From positions 605,775 through 636,916 of the forward strand of contig BFEA01000084.1 in the NCBI GenBank assembly GCA_003427395.1: DNA of 31,142 bases, read 5' to 3'. Each line of letters opens with the position of its first letter. The first letter of the stretch is position 1. Positions 19,323 to 28,329 of this stretch are shown here, one piece after another. The notes under the pieces are model-generated. The model was not told where the DNA came from, did no database searches, and saw nothing but the letters and a program-made list of their open reading frames with translations. A program made the position numbers and the translations under genes. The DNA comes from Chara braunii (Eukaryota > Streptophyta > Charophyceae > Charales > Characeae).

Positions 19323-19510
19323 CTATCTTTTTCCAAGAATTCCCTAAAACACGGTAAAATGCATCAGGCCACGATTCTGGCTTCGGTGGAAATGGAGAAC
19401 ACTATTTGCTGGTGCTTGAGGAGCGTTGTTCTCACGAGAGTCCAAAAAGGGAGGGGCAAGGTGCCCCTCACTTATGGCACGAGCGCCATTCTTAAAGCAC
19501 CAGTACATGG
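19323..19510 (+). repeat. direct repeat pair, left copy
   Basis: Starts CTATCTTTTTCCAAGAATTC and continues ATGCATCAGGCC and TCGGTGGAAATGGAGAACAC, about 185 bases. It is diverged but clearly related to the copy at 19691, 368 bases away. No conserved reading frame was noticed. Confidence 0.8.
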
Positions 19511-19690
19511 TCATCTGGGCCATGCGTCTGACACTTCAAATTCTGGAGGTGTGAAATGAAAACGCGGCCGCCGATTGAATTTATCAACGGCGGGCCCTGC
19601 GTTTGACATTTTGGCCTCATTTCTTGTGGCTACAACTTTCGAACTGCAAGGTCGGGGCCTTGTACTTGTGGTTTAAAGGTCTTTGAGGAG

Positions 19691-19875
19691 CTATCTTTTT
19701 CCAAGAATTCCCTAAAAAATAATTAAATGCATCAGGCCGCAATTTTGGCCTCGGTGGAAATGGAGAACACTATTTGCCCGTGCTTGAGGGGCTCTGTTCT
19801 TGTGAGAGTCCCGAAAGGGCAGGCAGGTGGTGCCCCACGATTTCTTACACCACAAGCACCGTTCTGAAACAGGCA
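19691..19875 (+). repeat. direct repeat pair, right copy
   Basis: The second copy of the 185-base repeat. The spacer between the copies contains a phrase (GACATTTTGGCCTC) that may be part of a further eroded copy. Confidence 0.8.
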
Positions 19876-20021
19876 TACTAAGCTCTGAGGTATAGGGTGT
19901 CCATGCATGTGGAATCATGCACAGAATGAACCAGCTAGAGTACTTAGCGTCCATTTGCCCGTTTTCCTTAGGTCCACCACTTTCCTACTCCGTTGCAGTA
20001 CCGAGCCCAACTTTCCTCTCA

Positions 20022-20154
20022 TTTTTTTTTTTGAAGCAAAACAACCCGAGGGGCCGCTAGGGGTGCTGATAGGAGCAGACACCACTAGCACGGTATGGGA
20101 GGCTCCATCTATTGGTGGGGAGCAGCACCTGCTAGAAGTCGGGTCCAGCTTCCC
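20022..20154 (-). mobile_element. short A-tailed dispersed repeat, copy 4 (longest clean copy)
   Basis: On the minus strand, GGGAAGCTGGACCCGAC at 20154 leads through AGCAGGTGCTGCTCCCCACC, AATAGATGGAGCCTCCCATA, TCTGCTCCTATCAGCACCCC and GGCCCCTCGGG to an A run (T at 20022-20032). It gives the best view of a full-length unit of about 130 bases and overlaps no gene. Confidence 0.65.
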
Positions 20155-20339
20155 TGTAGAGTACAACGTGAGAAACGGAAGTAGTGCAAGCATGATTTGT
20201 TAGTATGCATGAGGGGCTGGCCGGTGAGTGCCCCAACACTCTATCAAATCTGTTTTTAATGGAGCATTCAGCTTTCCTTCCGTGTTAACCGGTGCAAAAT
20301 TGTTTTCCAAGCAGGGAAAGGTACCCCCCAAGAAGAGGA

Positions 20340-20371
20340 GGGGCGCAACGCGGCCGGGAGCGTTGCGCCCC
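20340..20371. repeat. perfect 11-bp GC-rich inverted repeat
   Basis: GGGGCGCAACG at 20340-20350 and CGTTGCGCCCC at 20361-20371 are perfect complements around a 10-base loop. Confidence 0.85.
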
Positions 20372-20390
20372 GCCCGTGCAGTCAGACCAA

Positions 20391-20496
20391 GCAGCGGCGA
20401 GCGGCGACTTGCGGCGGAGCAGCGCGATGGTGAACCGAGCAGCGGCGAGCGACGCCTTGCGGCGGAGCAGCACGATGGTGAATCAAGCGGCGCCGG
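20391..20496 (+). repeat. 48-bp minisatellite, two units plus a partial
   Basis: Units at 20391-20438 and 20439-20486 begin GCAGCGGCGAGCG and end GATGGTGAA(C/T)C, with a partial third from 20487. As 48 is a multiple of three, all frames repeat every 16 residues, and frames stay open on both strands. I cannot tell whether any is translated. Confidence 0.85.
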
Positions 20497-20499
20497 ACG

Positions 20500-21255
20500 A
20501 CAACAAGTGGTGGACAAGAGTGCCAAGTGTACGGTGCAGTGCTGAGGGGAATGGACTCGGGGGGGGAAGTTTGGGGGTAAAGGGATGACGTGAGGGTGAT
20601 GCATCGTGCGAAGAGGATGAGGTTACTACGAAGAGGTTGTTTGAAAGGCTGTGAAGGGTATGGGCTGCCAGTATAATCATCAGAGTTACGAAGGGCGGGG
20701 TGTCACGTTTGTAACGAAAGAGGTAGGTGTTGAAGGGCAAAGAAGGGCATGGAGGGTCTGTTCCCCCCCGGACTACTAGTGAGGGGTCACCGGCAGGTTC
20801 GGTGGTTTTTGTCTTGCTACGTGGCAAATGAAGTGTTTTTCGGTTGATGGTTCCTTTTGATAACCTGGGTTCTTGAAATAACCTCTCAAAATTTTTCGTG
20901 CCATATATCCTTGCTCAACGTTTCTCAAACTGTGGTTTGAGATTCTGATTCGAAAATCGCTTATGGATATCTAAACTTAAAATTCGCATAATTTTTTCTG
21001 AATTTTGCCACTCAATAGTTTTCCTTCTCATTGATCATATGGACTTGATTTTCTTTTTGATTTCTGATATAAACTTGTTTCTCCTAAATCATCCTTAGAA
21101 TTTACATCCCGAGATCTTGCTGCTGTAATCTGATCCTATTGCATCTTATTGCATCGTATTTTCACTTAGTTTTGCCTAATTTTGTTCGTTTTCCCTTAAG
21201 GAGGGGGCTGTATTGAGGGGGTAGGATGATATGATGGAGGGAAAGGACGCGCTCT
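20500..21255. other. gene-free, AT-rich towards the right
   Basis: No gene, RNA or known element seen. 20880-21190 is AT-rich single-copy-looking DNA. Confidence 0.5.
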
Positions 21256-21260
21256 GTGGG

Positions 21261-21345
21261 AAGGGGCTAACTGCAGANTGGAANTAGGGCATAGCNGCAG
21301 GNAGATGGTGGCTCCACTGCAGTAAGTCTTGCCGGAGTAAGGTTG
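21261..21345 (+). repeat. outer direct repeat, left
   Basis: AAGGGGC, TAGGGCA(T/G)AGC, AGATGGTGGCT and CAGTAAGTCTTG occur here and again at 22818-22903. The two copies bracket the 100-bp module cluster. Several N bases make the exact identity uncertain. Confidence 0.75.
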
Positions 21346-21484
21346 GGTAGGTGTAGGTGGTGGGCAGTATCAGTTCCCTTCTTTAGGGTGTTTCCCCTAT
21401 TGAGAAGGCTGCGGGGTAAGAGGGGGGAAGGGGGGCAACCGAGGGAGGACTGTGGGTGTTTGTGAGTAGGTCAGAAGGAAGGGG

Positions 21485-22625
21485 CTGGGACGACACAAGC
21501 CGGTGCTGGAGTGGTTTTTCTCTGTGACCCGGAGAGGAGCATGAGGCTTGGGGAGTTCTGTCGAGGGAGGAAGACAGAACGAGCACTTTCGACGTGGCCG
21601 TAGCTGGGGTGTATCCCTGCCACCGTTTGGGGCGTGCGGCTATGGGGAGTTGCCAAGGGAGGAAGGCACTCCTCACCATCGTCGCTAGGTTGGTCGGTAC
21701 TGGGGCTTGGTGGGGTCTTGTAACTCTAGCATGGGAGGGTATGAGACCAGCTGTGTGTCGTTTGAGGACTGAACACGAGACCTGTAGTTTTCTCCAATAG
21801 TTGCAGGGAGAGTGGGTGGTGTTTGTCTGTGCAGTCCGTACTAATGTTATCTGGTTTTGGATCCTTGGTAGCACTTAGCCCTTACATGTAACTGGGGTGT
21901 AGGAGTTCGGAGAGGGTCACAATGGGACTGACATCTGAATAGCTTTTTTGTTATGTGCCCCTGTTTTGCCGATGCTAGAACGACGCTGGCCGGAGCTGGG
22001 ACGTCGCCCTGTGACCTGCAATTCGCAGGAGTATGAGGCCTTGTAGAGAGATCTGGGGTTTGCCGAGGGTGGAAGGCAAGCCAGCGGCAAATTGGGGGGG
22101 GCTGTGTAGTGGCGAGAAGAGATCAGCTATGGGTGATGTTGGTATGGTTGGTACTGTCCCTGAGTAAGTACGTCCCGGGGAAAGGAGGGCTAGGAATAAC
22201 CTTCGGAGTCTAGTTCCACAAAAAAATTCTTAGAATTTCTTAGAATTTCTTAAAATTTTCAAAAAATGTTGCAATCTGTTCTTAAAAAGAGGGGGGTAGT
22301 CTGTTTTGCCCTAAAAATGTCTTCTCGATTCAGGGGATTCCTGGCAACCTTTTTTAGGTGGTACCGAGGCTGTTATACTCAGTGACCTGCGGCTGTTCGA
22401 TGCCAGAACGACGCTGGCCGGTGCTGGGGTGTTGCCCTGTAACCTGCTGATGCAGGAGCATGGGGCCCGGTAGAGAGATCTGGGGGTGCTTGGGGGGGGC
22501 ATTCCACGGGACAACCAAGGGTTGCTGTTGGGACGACGCTGGCTGGAGCTGGGGTGAGTTGTGTTGCCCTGTAACCAAGCAGGATGAGGGAGTGTGAGGC
22601 CGAAGAGCTCGGCAGGGAGTAAGAC
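21485..22625. repeat. cluster of degenerate ~100-bp modules
   Basis: Copies at about 21485-21578, 21970-22082, 22398-22500 and 22526-22625, with a weaker one at about 21590-21665. They share GGGACGACGCTGGCCGG-GCTGGGG, TTGCCCTGT(G/A)ACC, GCAGGAGCATGAGGCC and TAGAGAGATCTGGGG. On the minus strand the copies give related Pro/Gln/Ser-rich peptides (QVTGQHPSTGQRRSGI, QVTGRRPSSGQRRSSI), and frames of 132 and 163 residues stay open. This could be a relic of a coding repeat or a tandemly amplified non-coding sequence. Confidence 0.6.
22228..22257 (+). repeat. 10-bp tandem repeat, three units
   Basis: ATTTCTTAGA-like units repeat about three times between module copies. Confidence 0.8.
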
Positions 22626-22817
22626 AGTGTTGGAGAACCTTGGAAGGTTTTGTTAGGGATTTCACGGGTTTAGGGGCATTTGCAGGACTTCGGCAGGCTA
22701 TTCTCATACCTTCCGAATAACTGTAAGTTCTCTTAGATGGCTTTTCAACCAAGCCGGGTAACGGGTAAGAGAGGGATTGAGGTTAGTAAGAGAAAGACAC
22801 CACGCATCCTACTAGTG

Positions 22818-22903
22818 AAGGGGCCAGCTGGTAGGATAGAAATAGGGCAGAGCAGCAGTAGAGATGGTGGCTTTGCTGCAGTAAGTCTTGTCGGAGTGAG
22901 GTA
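22818..22903 (+). repeat. outer direct repeat, right
   Basis: The partner of 21261-21345, offset by about 1.56 kb. It is too short and too far from TG...CA ends to be called an LTR. Confidence 0.75.
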
Positions 22904-22990
22904 AGAGGACTGATGGTGGATCCTCGAGGGTTTTTCGAATTTTATCTGACTCTGAAGTTTCCCGCAAAAAAGGTCTGGAATAGCTCTAAA

Positions 22991-23193
22991 ATTCTTAGTA
23001 GGCTCCTAGTCTCATTTCATGACATTTTCTGATGACTTTTCTGAATGTGCTCGTTATGGGATGCTGGACCCGGTTCCCAGTTTGTGCCAATTTGTGAGGA
23101 TAAGGTTGTATCTATGGGACGTTGGACCCGTTTTCCAGCAGGTGTTGCTCCCCACCAATAGATGGAACTTGTGTTAAAAAAAAAAAAAAAAAA
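22991..23193 (+). repeat. ~205-bp direct repeat, left copy, ending in short repeat copy 5
   Basis: AGTAGG(C/T)TCCTAGTCTCATTT, then a head-like phrase at 23058-23080, TTTGTGCCAATTTGTGAG, and then the short repeat at 23116-23193. The same order recurs at 24361-24564. Confidence 0.8.
23116..23193 (+). mobile_element. short A-tailed dispersed repeat, copy 5
   Basis: GGGACGTTGGACCCG, CAGCAGGTG, CCCACCAATAGATGGAACTT, then A18 at 23176-23193. It is a short form in which the tail begins soon after GATGGA. Confidence 0.7.
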
Positions 23194-23636
23194 GTTTAAT
23201 ACCCCTCAAAATCTATGGCCAGTAGAACTGCCTCTTGATCCATGCAAATGCGACTTGCCCCAGGATATTATTATGGGGATTCGTTGAGAAATCACAAAAA
23301 TAGTTTGGAATTGCACTTCAGGCATCCGACCAGAAAATGTTGAATGTATACAAGCTAGTTTTCCGGTCCGGTAGAGTCAGGAGGGGGGGTGTTATGTTTG
23401 GGGGAGTGTCTGAAGTGCAATTTCAAACTGTTTTTGTGACCTCCGCGTAGTTACCCCTATGATTAATGAAGTGTCCTACACTGTGGGCATACTCACACTA
23501 AATTGAACATCATCAAAATGAGGAGAACTGTTTGGGAATGTCAACAGGATCAATAATAATAAGGAAGAATTTTGAAAACGCATCTGATGACATGGATATT
23601 GACCTGCTGAAAAATGCATTTGGATCAGAACCAACT
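23194..23636. other. gene-free stretch
   Basis: No gene or known element recognised. The phrase GAAGTGCAATTTCAAACTGT near 23410 is an approximate reverse-order echo of TTTGGAATTGCACTTCAGGC near 23300, suggesting an eroded inverted repeat. Confidence 0.4.
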
Positions 23637-23850
23637 TGTCCTGAGCTGGGGTCAATAAGGGGAACGGGTCGCCCCTTGATGGGGGCAGCTCTTGGACAAG
23701 AGGGAAGGTTTTTTCTGATTAGAAGGTAGGGCAAATTTGTTTCTCTGCACGATGGAGAGGTGCTACCCTCTCGTTTTCCCTCTTCGTCGTGGAGAGAAGG
23801 GGTCACCGTGGAGGGATTAGGTGGTTTTAGGGTTGCCCTTGGGGGTCTTT
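23637..23850 (+). repeat. ~180-bp diverged direct repeat, left copy
   Basis: TGTCCTGAGCTGGGGTCA, GATGGGGGCAGCTC and GATGGAGAGGTGCT followed by a CT-rich stretch and GTGGAGAGAA. It matches 23960-24140 at an offset of about 320. Confidence 0.65.
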
Positions 23851-23959
23851 TCCAACATGGAGAAGGTTGGAAGGGGGGTTGGGGGACCGTTGTTCTGCAG
23901 GAACAGGCTTTTGGTGGGAACTGTTTGTTCTTTAGGAAGCAGTGGTCTGTTAGGGGGTT

Positions 23960-24140
23960 TGTCCTAAGTTGGGGTCACTGAGGAGAAGGGGCCTCCTCTC
24001 GACGGGGGCAGCTCAAGTACAGGAGGGCGAGGGATTTTGGAGAGATTGAGGGCAATGCTAATTCTCTTCACAGCGGAGAGGTGTTGTCTTCTCCTTTCCT
24101 CTCTGTGTTGGGGAGAGAACGGGAGGGTAGTTCTGAAGTT
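23960..24140 (+). repeat. ~180-bp diverged direct repeat, right copy
   Basis: TGTCCTAAGTTGGGGTCA, GACGGGGGCAGCTC, GCGGAGAGGTGTTG and TTGGGGAGAGAA in the same order as the left copy. Confidence 0.65.
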
Positions 24141-24360
24141 TTTCTTCTACTCCTTTCAGAAATCATCAGAAGCCGTGGGGGGGTCTCTAAGTTGTTTTTC
24201 TGAAATTTTGCCTATTTCTGAAGTTTTCTACAGTAATTTTCTGAGTAGATCAAAACTTCTTAGCCAAAAAAAAAACAGCTCCAATTTCTCTGAGCCAAAG
24301 CCGGGTAATGGCCCCGGTATCTTAATTTTCAAAATTTCATTCTAAGACTTAGGCTAATTG

Positions 24361-24564
24361 GATTTTCTAGTAGGTTCCTAGTCTCATTTTCATAAAATTT
24401 TCTGACGAGTTTTCTGAACGTACTCGTTATGGGACGCTGGGCCCGGTTCCCAGTTTGTGCCAATTTGTGAGAAAATTGTTGTACCTATGGGACGCTGGAC
24501 CCGGTTTCCAGCAGGTGCTGCTCCCCACCAATAGATGGAGCTTAAAAAAATAAAATAAAAAAAA
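24361..24564 (+). repeat. ~205-bp direct repeat, right copy, ending in short repeat copy 6
   Basis: The second copy of the repeat at 22991-23193, with a head-like phrase at 24431-24453 and the short repeat at 24489-24564. Confidence 0.8.
24489..24564 (+). mobile_element. short A-tailed dispersed repeat, copy 6
   Basis: GGGACGCTGGACCCGG, CAGCAGGTGCTGCTCCCCAC and AATAGATGGAGCTT, then an A-rich tail with interspersed T. The first ATG after the tail (24564) opens the LINE-D ORF1-like frame. Confidence 0.7.
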
Positions 24565-25566
24565 TGGAGGTGAAAGTCGCACCGGTCGCCGCTTCCCCTC
24601 TACTGCCGCAGGGGGTTAACGGTAGTAGTTTGGGTAGTAGTTGCGAATCAATGATGACCCTTCAAAGTGAGCTCACGAAGGTAGCTGAGTGGATACTGAT
24701 CAACCTAAGTTAAATTTCCGAACTTGAAAGAGGACGCATGGCAGGGTATTCAATACTAACTCATGCCAATGCTAGCCACGAGTGAGAGCCTGAAAGTGGT
24801 ACTGCAGTATGGTCTTCCTCAGGGTGCGAACTGGGTGGACATTAGTAGCAAATTTCTCTTTATTGTGACTAATCGGATACACCAGTCACTCCTTACTCCC
24901 CTGTTTGATTCCCAACAGGAGAATAATCGAATAGGTTCGAGTTTGGAGGCTTCTAAAAAACCACAGGAAGGTTCTGAGAAATTTCACAAGGAGGAAGTGC
25001 GAAGGATAAAAGTTCTAGCAAGGAAATAACAAGGTGGAAGGGAATATAGATTGAGAGGTGAGGATCCAAAAAATTATCTTGGTGATCATAAGAAATATTC
25101 TCAGTACTCAAGATCTCACCAGCTGGATACTTCACGTGAGCCTCCTACTCATTGGCGGATAATGAAGCATTTAGTTCTAACCCCAAAGCAAAAGAAATTC
25201 ATAAAGAGCTTAAGGTATAAAAAGAGGTGCAAAGAAAGGAATGAAATAAAAAGAAATTGGGGATATCAGGGGAAGAGTGGAGTGAGAACTGGCCAGCTGG
25301 TCAATGAGAAGGAAAACTCCCCTTCTCAGAAAATCAGACATTCTTCCATCAAAGCACAAAGTTCTGACCCTCCAACAGACGTGATGAACCAGGTTGAAGT
25401 GGTATTGGAGGAGGGGCCGAAAGGGGGTAAGGGGAAGGTGGAATCTCACCGACTGGGGGGGGATTTGGAAGATGTTGGTTCCCTCCTGCAGATAACTCAT
25501 CATGAACTCTCCTCTGAATCCACAAGTATGATAACCAAGGGACACTCACCTACTCACCGCACTTGA
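24564..25566 (+). pseudogene. LINE-D ORF1-like, N-terminal part
   Basis: From ATG at 24564 (AAAATGG context) a frame reads LQSELTKVAEWILINLS, then a stop, then ISELERGRMAGYSIL, suggesting one lost codon in a helical segment. The neighbouring frame then carries 24763-25029 and, after a TAA at 25027, 25051-25566. That last part is rich in Lys, Ser and Gln (LTPKQKKFIKSLRYKKR). I do not recognise a domain, but position ahead of ORF2 and length suit an L1 ORF1. There is no zinc knuckle. At least one frameshift and two stops. Confidence 0.5.
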
Positions 25567-26222
25567 TGGTACTTAAGGGAGACAATCTTAGCAGATCCCA
25601 GTCGGTAAGCAACGAGTCTCAGGGGAATAGTGCTATAGTTAATCAGACAGAAGATTGCTATAAAAGCCTGAGTCTGATCTCGCCCTATCGGATTACTGTA
25701 ATGAGTAACTCTCAGACATGTGCCCGGAATCTTGACAAAATACAAGAACAACAGCTAGTACATAGACCACATGGGGGGATTCAAGGTGGTAACCGCTTAA
25801 AGGAGGTGGTGTCTCAACTTACTGGTGAGTGTAAGTATCTTCTGCTGCCACAACAGGAAGAAGCTTCAAAAGAGTCCAAAAGGTTGTCTTCTCTTATTGA
25901 GTGGGATGACTCACCACAAACACCAACCATAATGGATAACATACCTCCACAACCAGCATCACCAGAAATCCAATACTTAAACAAGGAGGAGTCAGACATG
26001 GGAGTGAAGGAGATATCCCTAGTCCGGGATCAAAAGATTTGGATAGCAGAGTTCGACACAGCAATGGATCTCACTGAGGACCTGCGAGTTCCACAGTTAT
26101 CAGACAAGACTGAGGTCCTCCCTCTGGACATGCCATATACAATAGAGCTCACTAGTAAGAGGCAGAAACTGAGTCTGAGGGTGGATACGGGCCAGAGTGG
26201 CTCCCTTCTCACACGAACATGA
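25563..26222 (+). pseudogene. LINE-D ORF1-like, middle part
   Basis: A 219-residue frame, Ser/Gln/Glu-rich, with SSLIEWDDSPQTPTIMDNIP and LPLDMPYTIELTSKRQKLSL. It is one base out of phase with the frame before it and stops with TGA at 26220. Sequence after the stop stays open in the same frame to about 26400 (VLPVRFKGGLREIGLSEPP). No known domain; a DTG triplet in LRVDTGQSGS was considered and not accepted as a protease. Confidence 0.5.
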
Positions 26223-26250
26223 ATTGTAGTACTCCCGGTTAGATTTAAGG

Positions 26251-26682
26251 GTGGACTACGGGAGATTGGACTCTCCGAACCCCCGGGGGACATGTATGGT
26301 GAAGTCACAATCCAAGGGATTAAATCCTCATTTCTTACTCTTTTCGCAAACAGGGGAAAAAGCGGGGGAGTCCCTACTCAGACTGGAAACTATGAAGTTC
26401 ATTAAGGAGAATTTCTCGCAGGGAGTACTATCCACTCTCACAATTACCTCGGACCCGTATAGAATTGCGGAACGGGAAATTTATCTCAAATATGAGGATG
26501 CTAAGCAAGTGCAGTTGAGGTGGATGGGGATTGACATGCTTAAGGAACTCCAACTTCTGAAAATCAAGGCGAGTAAGTTCTGGTCTGAATATGATGTGGC
26601 CACCCTCTTTGTCAGACTCCTTAGACATGCCGCACTGGAGGTAGGGGGCATCTTCGACACTGGGACTTGGAGTGACTTGTGA
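26251..26682 (+). pseudogene. LINE-D ORF1-like, C-terminal part
   Basis: A 143-residue frame with LRLETMKFIKENFSQGVLST, IAEREIYLKYEDAKQVQLRW and KASKFWSEYDVATLFVRLL. It is mixed charged and hydrophobic and looks like folded protein, but I cannot name it. It ends 46 bases before the ORF2 Met, the spacing expected for the end of ORF1. Its beginning overlaps the continuation of the previous frame, so a frameshift near 26340 is likely. Confidence 0.5.
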
Positions 26683-26728
26683 AACCGATAACAAGAGCAG
26701 TTCATAATTAAAGGAATATGGAAGATAA

Positions 26729-27540
26729 ATGGAGAGAATTAAAGTGATAAGTGCCTTATATAACAAGGATAAGGCATGTAAACTGCTCAAAAGGAATTCA
26801 AACTTAGACCTTCGTTCCCTCAATGTGAACGGACTAGCCTCAGCCATGCAGAATAAGAAGCAAGTTATGTATGACCAACTGAGGGGGATTGATGGCAAGG
26901 AGTGACCAGATAGCATTTGTATCCAGGAGACCCACTTAATGGATGTAGAAGCTCATAATCATAGTCATAAGGAAATCTGGCCATACATGGCTTATAGGGC
27001 ACATGCCCCCAAACGAGGCAGTGCAGGCGTAGCCATATGGATCTCTCCGGAATCCAAAATGGAGCCCCTTAACTAGGAAGTGGATCAGCTGGAAGAGAGA
27101 TGGGTTTATGTCCTAGCGATGTTAGAACTGGAGGTGGTCAATATCCTTTGCGTATATGAACGTAATGACGTAGGCAACATACATGTATTCTTTGAATTCA
27201 TATTTCCTCGCCTCCCAGTTGGTATTCCAGTTATTATTGCAGGAGACTTCAATGTGGTACCAGACAGACATTTGAACCGATGAAAACTCTCTTCCCCCTG
27301 CCCTGGTTATGTAGAAGCAAACGAGATGATTATTGTTAATTTGTGTCATACTCTAAATCTACTTGATTCTTCTCGTAGGCTTAACCCTAATTCTAAAGTA
27401 TTTTCATGCTTTCATAATACTCAATCTACTAAATCTAGAATTGATCTCATTCTAGCATCGGAAGAACTGTAAGGGGCAATTCAGTTTGCTGAAATCCTTC
27501 CCCGCAGCCCCTTTCTGGGCCTAAACCATGCAATGTGTAT
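26729..27540 (+). pseudogene. LINE-D ORF2, endonuclease domain
   Basis: Met at 26729 leads to LDLRSLNVNGLASAM, SICIQETHLMD (26922-26936, with the catalytic Glu), GVAIWISPES, IIAGDFNVVPD (27242-27258), SRIDLILAS (27436-27456) and LNHAM (about 27522). These are the ordered blocks of the L1 apurinic-type endonuclease. The last should be S-D-H: the His remains, but Ser-Asp reads Leu-Asn, which would cripple the catalytic Asp-His pair. Stops occur at about 26903 (TGA), 27075 (TAG), 27283 (TGA) and 27470 (TAA). Confidence 0.87.
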
Positions 27541-28310
27541 GACATTCTTCTCGTTTAGAAAGAAACCTGACCAAGGAAGAGGTTTCTATAAACTAAATAC
27601 CTCACATTTGAAAATAGAAACCTTCAGACATTATTCCCAGAATGTATGAGACTTCTGGAAAGACCAGAGCCCCCGTATGCAAAATGACATCCGCTGGTTC
27701 AATAACGGTCTAGCTTTCGTAGGTCGTAAATGCAATGAATATTCCAAACTATTGGCAGCACATAGACACTCAGAAGAAGCATAACTCCAAGAAAAAATTC
27801 AAAAATTGCAACAACAAGAAACGATGTCAGAAGACCAAGATACACTTATACCTCCAGCTAAGGAAATACAAGAATTGGAAGATCAAATTCTGACACACAT
27901 GGAGTATAGATGGCAAGGGCTAAGAATCAGAGGGAAACTAAGAAAACATCAACTGGAAGGGGCAATGGATGCACGTTTCTTTGCAATGGTCAGGGTCAAA
28001 ACATGAACAACTATAATTGAAGCCTTGTCTGACCCCTTTTTATATAAATGAATCATGGGTCACCTCAACTGCAGCATGCACTAAGATAGCGAGGGATTTC
28101 TTCAAAGATTTTTTCACATATGGGAATAGAGACATCCAACAAACACAACGAAACGCAGAAATTGACGATTTTTTAATGCCGCTCACGAAATCATTGACTG
28201 AAAAGCAGAAGGAAATGATGGAAATGCCGATAACCAAGAAAGAAATTTGGAAACGAGCATTTCGTCAAAATGGATATTTTTTATTTTTTAAACAAAATTG
28301 CTGATAAATG
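27541..28310 (+). pseudogene. LINE-D ORF2, linker and start of RT
   Basis: Includes WFNNGLAFVGRK, a Gln/Glu-rich helical stretch (27806-28006) and AEIDDFLMPLTKSLTEKQKE, then PITKKEIWKRAF. This corresponds to NEIDDLDKPINHEEVWEALK in LINE-B. The expected PG-x-DGFP and following blocks are absent; the sequence turns AT-rich and stops at about 28305. Confidence 0.75.
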
Positions 28311-28329
28311 AATTCATCAAGCTCACACT

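Noticed and set aside
20022-20154. tRNA-derived SINE with pol III boxes
   Set aside because: The A-tailed structure is clear, but no convincing A box or B box is visible, so the repeat is called only by structure.
21261-22903. LTR retrotransposon bounded by the outer direct repeats
   Set aside because: The repeats are about 85 bases, lack TG...CA ends, and enclose no gag, protease, RT, RNase H or integrase.
26176-26215. DTG motif (LRVDTGQSGS) suggesting a retropepsin-like aspartic protease in LINE-D
   Set aside because: Flanking positions do not fit the retropepsin active-site pattern (Arg before Val-Asp, Gln after Gly), a stop follows within ten residues, and L1 elements do not encode proteases. 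Probably coincidence.
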